Shown piece after piece: positions 9,673 through 24,223 of a DNA stretch of 64,000 nt. The stretch comes from Echeneis naucrates. Lineage: Eukaryota > Chordata > Actinopteri > Carangiformes > Echeneidae. How positions within the stretch are numbered: position 1 is the stretch's first letter; every line of letters starts with the position of its first letter. A program made the translations under genes and the position numbers. Below the pieces are notes generated by a model that was not told where the DNA came from, did no database searches, and saw only the letters and a program-made list of their open reading frames with translations. Location of the stretch: contig NC_042511.1 of the NCBI RefSeq assembly GCF_900963305.1, forward strand, positions 1,058,910 through 1,122,909, read 5' to 3'.

Positions 9673-12105
9673 ATGAAGGAAGCCGTGCTGGTTCTGCTGG
9701 CCGTGCTGGGCTGCTCTCTGGCAGACGGGAGGCTGCTGGCCAAGTGTGAACTGAGGGACCGGCTGATGAAGGCCGTCAGTGACCTGACAGAGAAGGGGAG
9801 GCAGAGAGGTCTGGCTGGAGAGACTCTGGTGGCCAAGAGTAAGTCTGGCATTTTGAATGTCTTCATGAGTGGCTTTAATAAGTCAGAACTGCTGCTGGAC
9901 CGAGCAGGAATCACTACGGACAGTAAAGCAGCAGCAGTCTGCTCACACTGTGGCAGTGTTAGAACGTATAAATGAGCCTGTTCCAGTCAGTATTTCTGTT
10001 TCAGAGTCACCAGTTTCTGCCAGCAAACACACAGTCAGTTTAGGAACAGCTGTTCACTCCAAGTCTCTGCTGTGGAGGTTCAGCAGCCTGATGGCCGAAG
10101 GAATGAGAGATTTAGAGTTTGTTTTCCTGAGAGGCAGAAAAATGAACTGGCAGTGCAGAATGTGGTCACAATCAGATTGCTGGTTGTGATAATTTGAAAC
10201 GTTTTGTGTAAAAGTGAAATCTTTGCAGTGCCTTTTGGCCCCAGAGGGAAGTTTAGAGGTTCATAAAACCATCAGGAATCATCCTCTGGAGACAAAGATG
10301 AGGCGTGGCTCATAAGCCTGACGTTATTCTATCCGTCCCCTGTCCTGCTCTCAGTCGTCTGCTTCGTGGAACACGCATCAGGTTTTAACACCAGCGCAGT
10401 GAAGCAGCTTTTCCCGGGAATGGAAAACCATCCGAGCAGGAGGAAGAGGGACGCTTCCTACGGGGGCCTGTTCAGCCTGGCTGGGGAAGACGACCTCGTA
10501 GCCACGGTCGGCCCCCACACCCGAGGGCCAAGGCAGCCCCAGGAGCCAACAGGTGACCAGGAAGTGTGGACGTTATACGGCCTTTTCCAGCTCAGCAATC
10601 ACCTGGTCTGCAGCGACGGCCAGAGTCCGTCACCCAACGTCTGCGGGATGAGCTGCAGCTGTGAGTTTGTCTCAGAGCGGCTCAGTTACAGCTGCTGAGT
10701 CTGAAACCAGCTTCCTTACGTTTCGTTTTTTCCTCCAGCCTTCATTGATGACGACATCCGAGACGACATCAGATGTGTGTTGAAGCTCTTAACCACGCTC
10801 GTGTAAGTTGATTTTAAGTTTTGTTACACAGTGGAACATTAAAGCCCCCCCAGCCAGCATTCCTCCTGTAAACTGGAGAACAGGTCGCCCTAAACGTCAG
10901 ATAACATCCTCCTACCTTCATCCGGTCGATTCGTGTTGAGGCCCATGAGAAAACCAAAACGGAGCACCTTGAGGAAAGAAAAGGGCACAAATCTAATATC
11001 CACATTTAAGATGTGGATGAAATCATTGATAATCACCAAGTTTTCTGATAACATTTGGTTTCATGTAACATTTAACTGGAAAATTCAACATAACTGAGTT
11101 TTAACATTTGAAACATTATTCTGTATAGTTTCAGTTTTATGTAACTATAAAAATCACACACAGAAATCATACTTTTTTCGAAATGAGGTTGGGGATCTCT
11201 GGACCAGCTGATGCTGTTAGCATCCAACAACAGCTGTGTTTTTCTGCTTCAGTGTGGCTGACAGACTGTTAGCAGCGAACAACGAGCTGTTGGGACCAAC
11301 TGACGTAACTACTGCGTCACTTACCACCATCTCGTTCCTTCTATTCCTCCTTTTGCTCTTTTTCTTCCGTCTGTTTTCTTTTATTGTGTCCTGAAGTAAT
11401 ACTTAATCCATTTTAAAAATCAATGATTTATTAAAAAAAAAAAAGACGATCACTGAGACATTAAGTTAAAGTCTGAAAATCATCTGTTTTCTCTGGAAAA
11501 GCTGGAACTGGCAGCAATAAACTGCATAACAAAAAATAGACCATTATTTTACTCTGCTGGACATCAGACACACACCTCCATATTCAGCCTTTTTTAACTT
11601 CATCGTGTCGATTCCCGTCTTTCAGACGCAGAAATCAATTATTTAATACAAATCAGTCATCATCTGTGAGAAAACTTCAACAGCTAACAACCAATTAGTT
11701 CAGTGAGATTTAAAAAAATATGAAAGATTTCCTTACATTGGTGAAAACAGTGGGACATTGTTTGGAAGCATTCATGACATTATCTATGTTGGCTCATTAA
11801 CCTCTCAATGTGATGTTACACCTCACTTTGGGTTTATTTGGAGAAATGCTGAGCTGTGTAATTAAACCGATATCCTGAATGTCTCCACAGTGAAAACGGC
11901 TTCAGTTTGCCTCATTTGGAGCCGTTCAGGAGAATGTGAGTCATTTCTTCATCCAGACTTCAAGTCAACTGATGTTACAGACGACAATATCTGAACTCCT
12001 CCACTGTTTGTCTGCAGGATCAGGCTGATCTTCCATGAGGAGTGCAGAAATGTTGAAGCCTCTGAGTACTTTAATCAGTGCTCTCAGCCTGAATTCATCC
12101 AGTAA
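9673..12105 (+). CDS. second C-type lysozyme-like secreted protein (tandem paralogue), 4-5 exons
   Basis: Coding exons are 9673-9838, 10355-10660, 10739-10802, an optional 45-base exon 11891-11935, and 12018-12105, with phases 1, 1, 2, (2). The protein is 207 residues without the small exon and 222 with it. A signal peptide (MKEAVLVLLAVLGCSLADG) is followed by KCELRDRL. Exon 2 starts IVCFVEHASGFNTS, matching the lysozyme helix B region, and later reads LYGLFQLSNHLVCSDGQ and VCGMSCS; exon 3 reads FIDDDIRDDIRC. All eight cysteines are present. Glu35 aligns with Ala (HASGFNT against WESGYNT) and Asp52 with Leu, so it should be non-catalytic. A smaller insertion of about 60 residues carries RRKR (10438-10449). 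It lies about 1.3 kb downstream of its paralogue on the same strand and lacks the acidic repeat. Confidence 0.85.
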
Positions 12106-12152
12106 CCATCAGCTGAGAAACCAACCTTCCCTCCAGTGATCGGATTAGACCT

Positions 12153-12158
12153 AATAAA
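12153..12158 (+). terminator. polyadenylation signal of second lysozyme-like gene
   Basis: AATAAA 48 bases after the stop codon, followed by GTTGTGTCGTTGTGTTGGTG, a GT-rich downstream element. Confidence 0.7.
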
Positions 12159-12159
12159 G

Positions 12160-12890
12160 TGAAGCATGTTGCACTCATTGTTGTGTCGTTGTGTTGGTGT
12201 GTCATCTCAGAAGGTGACCTGACGAAGAAGAAACGTCCTCCATAGAGAAGATTCAAGTCTCATTCAGGCTCTAATTTCAAGTCTTCCATAGAATATTATC
12301 CTTTTTAAACGGTGCTCCATTTAGAGGAGCATAGAGCAGACAGGAGGGGAGGGGTTGGGGGCGGGGCTAGCGTTGTACAGGTGTTCTTCCTGACCCCAGA
12401 CGCAGCCAATGGAGCCCCAACCTGAACGCTTTCACTACTTGTCTGGAAAATCTCAACATCTTCTTGATGGACAAGCACAGAATTTGGTACAGATCAAGTC
12501 CGCGTGAGTCTTTTAAAGGAGCTCTGAGGAAATTCAGATGTTTAACCTTAAACAAAACAGACAATCACTGAGTGATTCCACCTTAAATGACAGCCGACCA
12601 ATCACAAAAGGTTCGTACATACGTCACAAACCTAAAGAACCAATCATGTTGTGGAGATGGGGGGCGGGGCTAATTTGACCTGAGAACCGGAGTTAGCATT
12701 AGCCTCCCTTTAGCTTTTCTTACTTTTTGTGTGTGAAAACTACGTTGAAAGAATGAATCACAGCAGAGAAGTTAGAGAGTTGAAATCCGGTCTGGGTGGA
12801 CTTTAAAACAGCCTTTATTGATATTTGGAGGGAAAAGAAGCCTGTTGATCGATGATTAAAGACCCGCTGGAAGTCTCCTCACGCTCCTCT
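12160..12890. other. intergenic, convergent 3' ends
   Basis: Between the convergent second lysozyme-like gene and the SMIM28-like gene. GC-box-like words (GGGGGCGGGGCTA) occur at about 12358 and 12660, but no exon is supported. Confidence 0.5.
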
Positions 12891-16540
<3,650 letters not shown>

Positions 16541-17017
16541 GGGAGGAGGAGGGACGTTTTCCCATAGACTTCAGTATACAGGAGGAGGAGGGACGTTTTC
16601 CCATAGACTTCAGTATACAGGAGGAGGAGGGACGTTTTCCCATAGACTTCAATGTACAGGAGGAGGAGGGACGTTTTCCCATAGACTTCAGTGTACAGGA
16701 GGAGGAGGGACGTTTTCCCATAGACTTCAGTATACAGGGGGAGGAGGGACGTTTTCCCATAGCCTTCAGTGTACAGGAGGAGGAGGGACGTTTTCCCATA
16801 GACTTCAGTATACAGGAGGAGGAGGGACGTTTTCCCATAGACTTCAGTATACAGGAGGAGGAGGGACGTTTTCCCATAGACTTCAGTATACAGGAGGAGG
16901 AGGGACGTTTTCCCATAGACTTCAGTGTACAGGAGGAGGAGGGACGTTTTCCCATAGACTTCAGTGTACAGGAGGAGGAGGGACGTTTTCCCATAGACTT
17001 CAGTATACAGGAGGAGC
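16541..17017. repeat. 39-bp minisatellite, about 12 copies
   Basis: The unit reads GGAGGAGGAGGGACGTTTTC, then CCATAGACTTCAGTATACA. The 39-base length is a multiple of three, so several frames on both strands stay open; these are artefacts. The core CCCATAGACTTCAGT is the reverse complement of the core of the 36-bp array at 22.5 kb. Confidence 0.95.
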
Positions 17018-17156
17018 ATATTTCTGCTGACTCATCTGGACACGTGAGGAGAAACTACAGCTGCTGCCGGGCCTCTAACATCTGGACCTGCAGTCCAGAG
17101 CAGACCGGTCCAGAACAGACCGGTACAGAACAGACCAACTAATTCCTCCGACTGTA

Positions 17157-19320
17157 AAATGAGGAGAGGAGAGGAGGAGAGGAGGGGAGAGGAGACAAGG
17201 AGAGGAGAGGAGACAAGGAAAGGAGAGGAGGAGAGGAGAGGAGGAGAGGAGAGGAGACAAGGAGAGGAGAGGAGACAAGGAAAGGAGAGGAGACAAGGAG
17301 AGGAGAGGAGGAAAGGAGAGGAGGAGAGGAGAGGAGACAAGGAGAGGAGACAAGGAAAGGAGAGGAGACAAGGAGAGGAGAGGAGACAAGGAAAGGAGAG
17401 GAGGAAAGGAGAGGAGGAGAGGAGAGGAGACAAGGAGAGGAGAGGAGACAAGGAAAGGAGAGGAGACAAGGAGAGGAGAGGAGACAAGGAAAGGAGAGGA
17501 GGAGAGGAGAGGAGACAAGGAAAGGAGAGGAGGAAAGGAGAGGAGGAGAGGAGAGGAGACAAGGAAAGGAGAGGAGGAAAGGAGAGGAGGAGAGGAGAGG
17601 AGACAAGGAGAGGAGACAAGGAAAGGAGAGGAGGAGAGGAGAGGAGACAAGGAAAGGAGAGGAGGAAAAGAGAGGAGGAGAGGAGAGGAGACAAGGAAAG
17701 GAGAGGAGGAAAGGAGAGGAGGAGAGGAGAGGAGACAAGGAGAGGAGACAAAGAAAGGAGAGGAGGAGAGGAGAGGAGAGGAGACAAGGAGAGGAGAGGA
17801 GACAAGGAAAGGAGAGGAGACAAGGAGAGGAGAGGAGGAAAGGAGAGGAGGAGAGGAGAGGAGACAAGGAGAGGAGACAAGGAAAGGAGAGGAGACAAGG
17901 AGAGGAGAGGAGACAAGGAAAGGAGAGGAGGAAAGGAGAGGAGGAGAGGAGAGGAGACAAGGAGAGGAGACAAGAAAGGAGAGGAGGAAAGGAGAGGAGG
18001 AGAGGAGAGGAGACAAGGAAAGGAGAGGAGGAGAGGAGAGGAGACAAGGAAAGGAGAGGAGGAAAGGAGAGGAGGAGAGGAGAGGAGACAAGGAGAGGAG
18101 ACAAGGAAAGGAGAGGAGGAGAGGAGAGGAGACAAGGAGAGGAGAGGAGACAAGGAAAGGAGAGGAGGACAAGGAGAGGAGAGGAGGAAAGGAGAGGAGG
18201 AGAGGAGAGGAGACAAGGAGAGGAGACAAGGAGAGGAGAGGAGACAAGGAAAGGAGAGGAGGAAAGGAGAGGAGGAGAGGAGAGGAGACAAGGAGAGGAG
18301 AGGAGACAAGGAAAGGAGAGGAGACAAGGAGAGGAGAGGAGACAAGGAAAGGAGAGGAGGAGAGGAGAGGAGACAAGGAAAGGAGAGGAGGAAAGGAGAG
18401 GAGGAGAGGAGAGGAGACAAGGAGAGGAGAGGAGGAAAGGAGAGGAGGAGAGGAGAGGAGACAAGGAGAGGAGACAAGGGAAAGGAGAGGAGACAAGGAG
18501 AGGAGAGGAGACAAGGAAAGGAGAGGAGGAAAGGAGAGGAGGAGAGGAGAGGAGACAAGGAGAGGAGAGGAGACAAGGAGAGGAGAGGAGACAAGGAAAG
18601 GAGAGGAGGAGAGGAGAGGAGACAAGGAAAGGAGAGGAGGAAAGGAGAGGAGGAGAGGAGAGGAGACAAGGAAAGGAGAGGAGGAAAGGAGAGGAGGAGA
18701 GGAGAGGAGACAAGGAGAGGAGGAGAGGAGAGGAGACAAGGAAAGGAGAGGAGGAAAAGAGAGGAGGAGAGGAGAGGAGACAAGGAGAGGAGACAAGGAA
18801 AGGAGAGGAGGAAAGGAGAGGAGGAGAGGAGAGGAGACAAGGAGAGGAGACAAAGAAAGGAGAGGAGGAGAGGAGAGGAGGAGAGGAGAGGAGACAAGGA
18901 GAGGAGAGGAGACAAGGAAAGGAGAGGAGACAAGGAGAGGAGAGGAGGAAAGGAGAGGAGGAGAGGAGAGGAGACAAGGAGAGGAGACAAGGAAAGGAGA
19001 GGAGACAAGGAGAGGAGAGGAGACAAGGAAAGGAGAGGAGGAAAGGAGAGGAGGAGAGGAGAGGAGACAAGGAGAGGAGACAAGGAAAGGAGAGGAGGAA
19101 AGGAGAGGAGGAGAGGAGAGGAGACAAGGAAAGGAGAGGAGGAGAGGAGAGGAGACAAGGAAAGGAGAGGAGGAAAGGAGAGGAGGAGAGGAGAGGAGAC
19201 AAGGAGAGGAGACAAGGAAAGGAGAGGAGGAAAGGAGAGGAGGAGAGGAGAGGAGACAAGGAGAGGAGACAAGGAAAGGAGAGGAGGAGAGGAGAGGAGA
19301 CAAGGAGAGGAGAGGAGGAG
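17157..19320. repeat. 2.2-kb polypurine (GGAGA/ACAAGGA) minisatellite
   Basis: The + strand is built from GGAGAGGAGAGGAGACAAGG and GGAAAGGAGAGGAGG blocks with almost no pyrimidine except the C of ACAAGG. Higher-order blocks of roughly 80-130 bases recur. Very long open frames on both strands (700-780 codons of Arg/Glu/Gly or Leu/Ser/Pro) are compositional artefacts. Long mirror-symmetric polypurine tracts can form triplex (H-) DNA, which is general knowledge of such sequence. Confidence 0.95.
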
Positions 19321-19329
19321 TTTGGGTTA

Positions 19330-20198
19330 CCGTGTGTGACGTCATCCCCGGTCCGGACCAGTGGCCGGTGCAGGCGGGAAAATCAGCTGTCCAGCTACAT
19401 GAAGAAGTTTGTCTGCTTGATGACGTCATTCACATTACACTGAAAATGTGCTGAGAAACGTTTGTTCAAGTTGGACTTTCTCATTTAGAACACTATTTCA
19501 TATATATTTTATTTATTTGTCCACTCAGACTTGAAAAGAGAGTTTATTTTTCACAGAATCATTAAATATCGTTATTTTTCCTGATGTCTATAATGAATGA
19601 TCATAAAAAAGCTCAGTGAGTCTGAATGTCTGATGTTATTTTGTAATATAACTAATTATTCTATCCGTACACATGAACTGTACATTTTATTTTATTAGAG
19701 TTATAAGGAAACAGGTTTATTGTTGTTTATTGTTGACCACGTGACGTTCGTACCTGGATGACAATGACAACGATCATTACAACCGGAAGAGACCTCGCTC
19801 TCTGGATTTCCTTCACAATAAAAGCTTCGGTTCTGTGGTCATGTTATTTATTGTGTGTTTCGTGTTGAAGGACTTTTATATGTGTGACATTTACAAACGC
19901 AGTCCAAATCTGTGGACTCTACACAACTCTTCTAGCTCTTTCCTTCCTTGATTGATTCAAGGTCCGTCTGAGAGTTTTATTTTGAAGGGTGAGGATGAAC
20001 ACACGTGATCTCTAACGTCATCCAGGTGTGTTCTAGCAGGTTAGTCTGTCTCTGCTCTCACTTCCCGCAGACTCACCGGTCAGAGAGTCTCGGTGCTCAG
20101 CTCTGACGAAACCGGAAATTAATCCAGGGAAAGTCCCGAGAATACGCCATGAAGCCCCGCCGGCCCGCGGCCCCCTTCACGGCCGTCTGAGGAGGAGA
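19330..20198. other. intergenic, presumed 5' region of the receptor gene
   Basis: AT-rich sequence without recognised exons. AATAAA occurs near 19816 but no gene is attached to it. Confidence 0.4.
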
Positions 20199-20718
20199 AC
20201 TGGACCAGAACACCTGAGACCGGAACACCTGAGACCAGAAGACCTGAAGACCTGAAGACCTGAGACCTGAAGACCTGAGACCAGAAGACCTGAAGACCTG
20301 AAGACCTGAGACCGGAACACCTGAGACCAGAAGACCTGAGACCTGAACACCTGAGACCGGAACACCTGAGGACCTGAAGACCTGAGACCTGAACACCTGA
20401 GACCGGAACACCTGAGACCGGAACACCTGAGGACCTGAAGACCTGAGACCAGAAGCCCTGAAGACCTGAAGACCTGAAGACCTGAGACCAGAACACCAGA
20501 ACACCTGAACACCTGAAGACCAGAACACCTGAACACCTGAGACCGGAACACCTGAGGACCTGAAGACCTGAGACCGGAACACCTGAGACCAGAAGACCTG
20601 AAGACCTGAAGACCTGAGACCTGAGACCTGAACACCTGAGACCAGAACACCAGAACACCTGAACACCTGAGACCAGAACACCTGAGGACCTGAAGACCTG
20701 AATACCTGAGACCTGACA
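20199..20718. repeat. minisatellite of ACCTGAGACC / AACACCTG words immediately 5' of ifngr1
   Basis: About 520 bases are made only of permutations of GAAGACCTGA, GAGACC(A/G)GA and ACACCTGAG, ending about 20 bases before the receptor ATG at 20737. Many units contain CACCTG, an E2-box of the ZEB/Snail type. The array therefore occupies the proximal promoter or 5' UTR position. Open frames in it are repeat artefacts. Confidence 0.9.
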
Positions 20719-20736
20719 CCTCTAGAGATCTGGATC

Positions 20737-23700
20737 ATGAGGCCACACGGTGTGTTCACGGTTCTGGTTCTGGTTCTCCAGCTTTGGGCAGTTTCTGCTG
20801 TGACTGGTGAGTAAATTCATCTCAGGACCAGAATCCTTCACTAGACGGTCTGCTGGAGAAACCAGACCCTGAAAGTCCTGAATCCAAAAAGTTCTGTAAC
20901 TGACATCTTTTATTTTCCTGTCGGGTCAAAGTCAAATCAGTTCTCTGCATAGAATCGACTGGATGTTGCGTTTGAAAATATCTGACTGCCGCCTGTCAGG
21001 TAATATTCCACTTCACAGAAGCTTTAAGTTCCTTTCCAGTAAAAGTGTGAGCGTGATTCATGCGTGTTGTGAAACTTGAGGAGTGAAAGTATTTGCAGCG
21101 GTGAGTCCGACTCAGAAAAGGCAGGCTGAGTTCGGACCTGCCGGACTGGATTTTTGCTTCAGTCCGTGAAGATTATAAATCAGATGAGCTGTTTGTGGAT
21201 CCGTTTACACCAAATGAAGCAGAAAGAGACAGAAGAGCTTCGACTGCTGCTTCAGAGTCAGTCAGCTTTGTTCCTCTTTAATCCATCTGGACCGGACCGG
21301 TGAGTCTGAGTCCGCAGAAACAGGCTGACGGTTCTGTCGGATCAGCAGGACGCTCAAATCCACATCAACATCCAAGAAACCCCAAATAAAGGATGGAGCC
21401 AAACGTTGTTCAGCAGTTTGTGGCGCTTCAACTGAAACTTTAAACTTTGATCAGTTTGTCTTTGAGACGGCTGGATTTATTTCCTCATGTCGACTAATCC
21501 GAGTTCCGGCTGACTTATGGAGCCTCCTTCAGAGGAAACCTGAGCTCCAGTTTATTTGTCCTGAACCTTCTTCTCTGCTTTCCAGTTCCTCCACCAACAA
21601 ACCTGAAGTTGACCTGTGAAAACGTGAAAGCCACAGTCAGCTGGGATTATGAGCCCGACCAACCAGAGACCAGCTTCATCGTCCACATCACGTCGTCTGC
21701 GGGGTAACGAGCTGCTGTTTGTTTAAACTGAAATAATTTTAACTTTAAAATCAGCTGTTTCATCTCTGCAACATAAAATCATTTATTCTGTTTGTTAAAG
21801 TTTGAATTTAAAGTCAGAAGGCTCAGATTCTGTGTTCAGTTGTGTACTTACTCTGTTGGTGTCTCCTGAAGGAATTACACGACAGAAACCAGCGAGCATC
21901 ATTATGATCTGACTCCCTTCGTCTGGAAATCAGTGGAACATTTCACAGGAGGCCATTCCGTCAACGTAACCGCCGTCCGGGGGGGCCGGAAGTCCCGACC
22001 GGCCAAATCTAAAACGTTCAGCTTCGTCTTCGGCCGGTCGGTCGGCCTGCAGTGTGAGTTTCGTGTGCAGAGAAGAAGTGTGTGTGTGCTCAGCTGGCTC
22101 CTCTGATCCCGAACGATTCTCCGACTCTCCGCAGGCAACTTAAGTTTCCCGCCTGTGGATGTGACCAAACGAGGGGCGACCAACGAGGTCAGCTTCCAGA
22201 ATCCGCTCCACTTCTACAAAGAGCTGCAGCGGGCGGCAGAGAAAAACACCAACGTCGTCTTCGAGTACAACGTTTCTGAGGATTTCAGCGTAAGTGGAAG
22301 ATTCACACGGACAGATCAGCTGATTCACTTCGACATTCACAGCTGATACTCCGTTTTAGGAATGCCGAGCCGGAGATCCGATCTGCAGGTCCGAGTCCAC
22401 GGAGGAATGCGTCACACTGGAAGGACGCCTGATCGACAGGACCGAGGTCCACTACGTGATGTTCAACAGGACGGAGCAGATCTGCCTCAGCGCCTCCAGG
22501 GGTGAGTGTGTCCTGTACACTGAAGTCTATGGGAAAACGTGTGTCCTCCTGTACACTGAAGTCTATGGGAAAACGTGTGTCCTCCTGTACACTGAAGTCT
22601 ATGGGAAAACGTGTCTACTTCTGTACACTGAAGTCTATGGGAAAACATGTCTACTTCTGTACACTGAAGTCTATGGGAAAACGTGTCTACTTCTGTACAC
22701 TGAAGTCTATGGGAAAACATGTGTCCTCCTGTACACTGAAGTCTATGGGAAAACATGTCTACTTCTGTACACTGAAGTCTATGGGAAAACGTCTCCTCCT
22801 GTACACTGAAGTCTATGGGAAAATGTCTCCTCCTGTACACTGAAGTCTATGGGAAAACATGTCTACTTCTGTACACTGAAGTCTATGGGAAAACATGTGT
22901 CCTCCTGTACACTGAAGTCTATGGGAAAACATGTCTACTTCTGTACACTGAAGTCTATGGGAAAACATGTGTCCTCCTGTACACTAAAGTCTATGGGAAA
23001 ACATGTGTCCTCCTGTACACTAAAGTCTATGGGAAAACGTGTGTCCTCCTGTACACTGAAGTCTATGGGAAAACATGTGTCCTCCTGTACACTGAAGTCT
23101 ATGGGAAAACATGTGTCCTCCTGTACACTGAAGTCTATGGGAAAACATGTCTACTTCTGTACACTGAAGTCTATGGGAAAACGTGTGTCCTCCTGTACAC
23201 TGAAGTCTATGGGAAAACATGTCTACTTCTGTACACTGAAGTCTATGGGAAAACGTGTGTCCTCCTGTACACTGAAGTCTATGGGAAAATGTCTCCTCCT
23301 CCTGTACACTGAAGTCTATGGGAAAACGTGTGTCCTCCTGTACACTGAAGTCTATGGGAAAACGTGTGTCCTCCTGTACACTGAAGTCTATGGGAAAACG
23401 TGTGTCCTCCTGTACACTGAAGTCTATGGGAAAACGTGTGTCCTCCTGTACACTGAAGTCTATGGGAAAACGTGTCTACTTCTGTACACTGAAGTCTATG
23501 GGAAAACGTGTGTCCTCCTTTTCTGACATATTGTTAACAGATTTGATTTTTTTTTTCTGATTGCAGATATGCAAACAGTGACTCTTGTCATCCTGCTGTG
23601 CGTCTTCTTCATTGTCGTCACTTTGATATCAGTTTTGATCTGTCAGACTCGGGCCTGGATTTTATTTGAGAAACATGAACCACCACCTGTTCTGGTGAGA

Positions 23701-24177
23701 TGTCAGACTGAAAAAAGAAAAATACTGCTAGAACATCAGCAGATAGTCAGTTTCATGTCCAAACGCTGATTTTTGTCTCCGTCTCCTCCTCAGACTTTGG
23801 ATGGTAACACTCAGGTGTTACATTTCATGCCTCAGAAAGAAGAAACCAACCAGCTTAGCATCGAAGACACGATCCCCTTAGTCGCCCAGAATGACAGAGC
23901 GGAGCTGGACCACTGCGGAGCGGAGCGGACACTGCGGAGCGGAGCCGGACCAGGACCACTGCAGAGCGGAGCCAGAGCCGGACCAGGACCAGAGAGGAGC
24001 GGAGCCAGAGCCGGACCAGGACCACTGCAGAGCGGAGCCAGAGCCGGACCAGAGAGGAGCAGAGCCGGAGCCGGACCAGAGAGGAGCAGAACCGGACCAG
24101 AGAGGAGCAGAGCCGGACCAGGGCTACACAGATGGACTAAACTTGGAGGGAGTAAAAGGGGATTTTCCAGAGGATGA
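20737..24177 (+). CDS. ifngr1: interferon-gamma receptor 1-like class II cytokine receptor
   Basis: Seven coding exons: 20737-20806, 21586-21703, 21872-22053, 22135-22289, 22360-22501, 23567-23694 and 23794-24177 (phases 1, 2, 1, 0, 1, 0), about 392 residues. Exon 1 is a signal peptide. Exons 2-3 form the first fibronectin-III-like domain, opening VPPPTNLKLTCENVKATVSW (IFNGR1 family: VPTPTNV...). Exons 4-5 form the second (FPPVDVT, FQNPLHFYKEL) with paired cysteines. Exon 6 is the transmembrane helix (VTLVILLCVFFIVVTLISVL). Exon 7 is the cytoplasmic tail. Known role of the family: binds IFN-gamma and signals through JAK1 and STAT1. I see no clear LPKS-type JAK1 box or YDKPH-type STAT1 site. 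The tail is invaded by a GC-rich repeat (23914-24124) and its final frame is uncertain: this frame stops at 24175-24177, another frame runs to 24223. Fish have two IFNGR1 paralogues and I cannot tell which this is. Confidence 0.75.
22509..23524. repeat. 36-bp minisatellite in ifngr1 intron 5, about 28 copies
   Basis: The unit is CTGTACACTGAAGTCTATGG, then GAAAACGTGTGTCCTC, alternating with a variant ending CATGTCTACTT. It begins eight bases inside the intron and ends about 40 bases before the acceptor of the transmembrane exon, so it fills the intron. The unit has no stop in several frames; those open frames are not coding. Its core is shared in reverse complement with the 39-bp array at 16.5 kb. 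Confidence 0.95.
23914..24124 (+). repeat. GC-rich repeat inside the receptor tail exon
   Basis: About nine irregular 21-27-base units built on GAGCCGGACCAGGACCACTG and AGAGAGGAGC. In the spliced frame it encodes Gly/Pro/Arg/Ser (SGARAGPGPERS); one frame over it encodes RGAEPEPDQ repeats. Unit lengths differ, so the frame depends on exact copy number. Confidence 0.85.
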
Positions 24178-24223
24178 AGAGGACACAGGAGATCCACCTC
24201 GCAGCAAATACCTCCGTCGGTGA

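Noticed and set aside
17032-19429. Five overlapping open frames of 700-780 codons on both strands
   Set aside because: They are translations of the polypurine minisatellite in every frame; the repeat simply contains no stop codons. No start context, domains or splice structure.
20097-20759. 180-220-codon Ser/Gly/Val/Phe-rich frames on the minus strand
   Set aside because: Mirror reading of the ACCTGAGACC minisatellite.
22456-23560. Repetitive open frames LLYTEVYGKTC and similar
   Set aside because: They run from ifngr1 exon 5 into its intron beyond a good donor (GGTGAGTG at 22501); the array is intronic.
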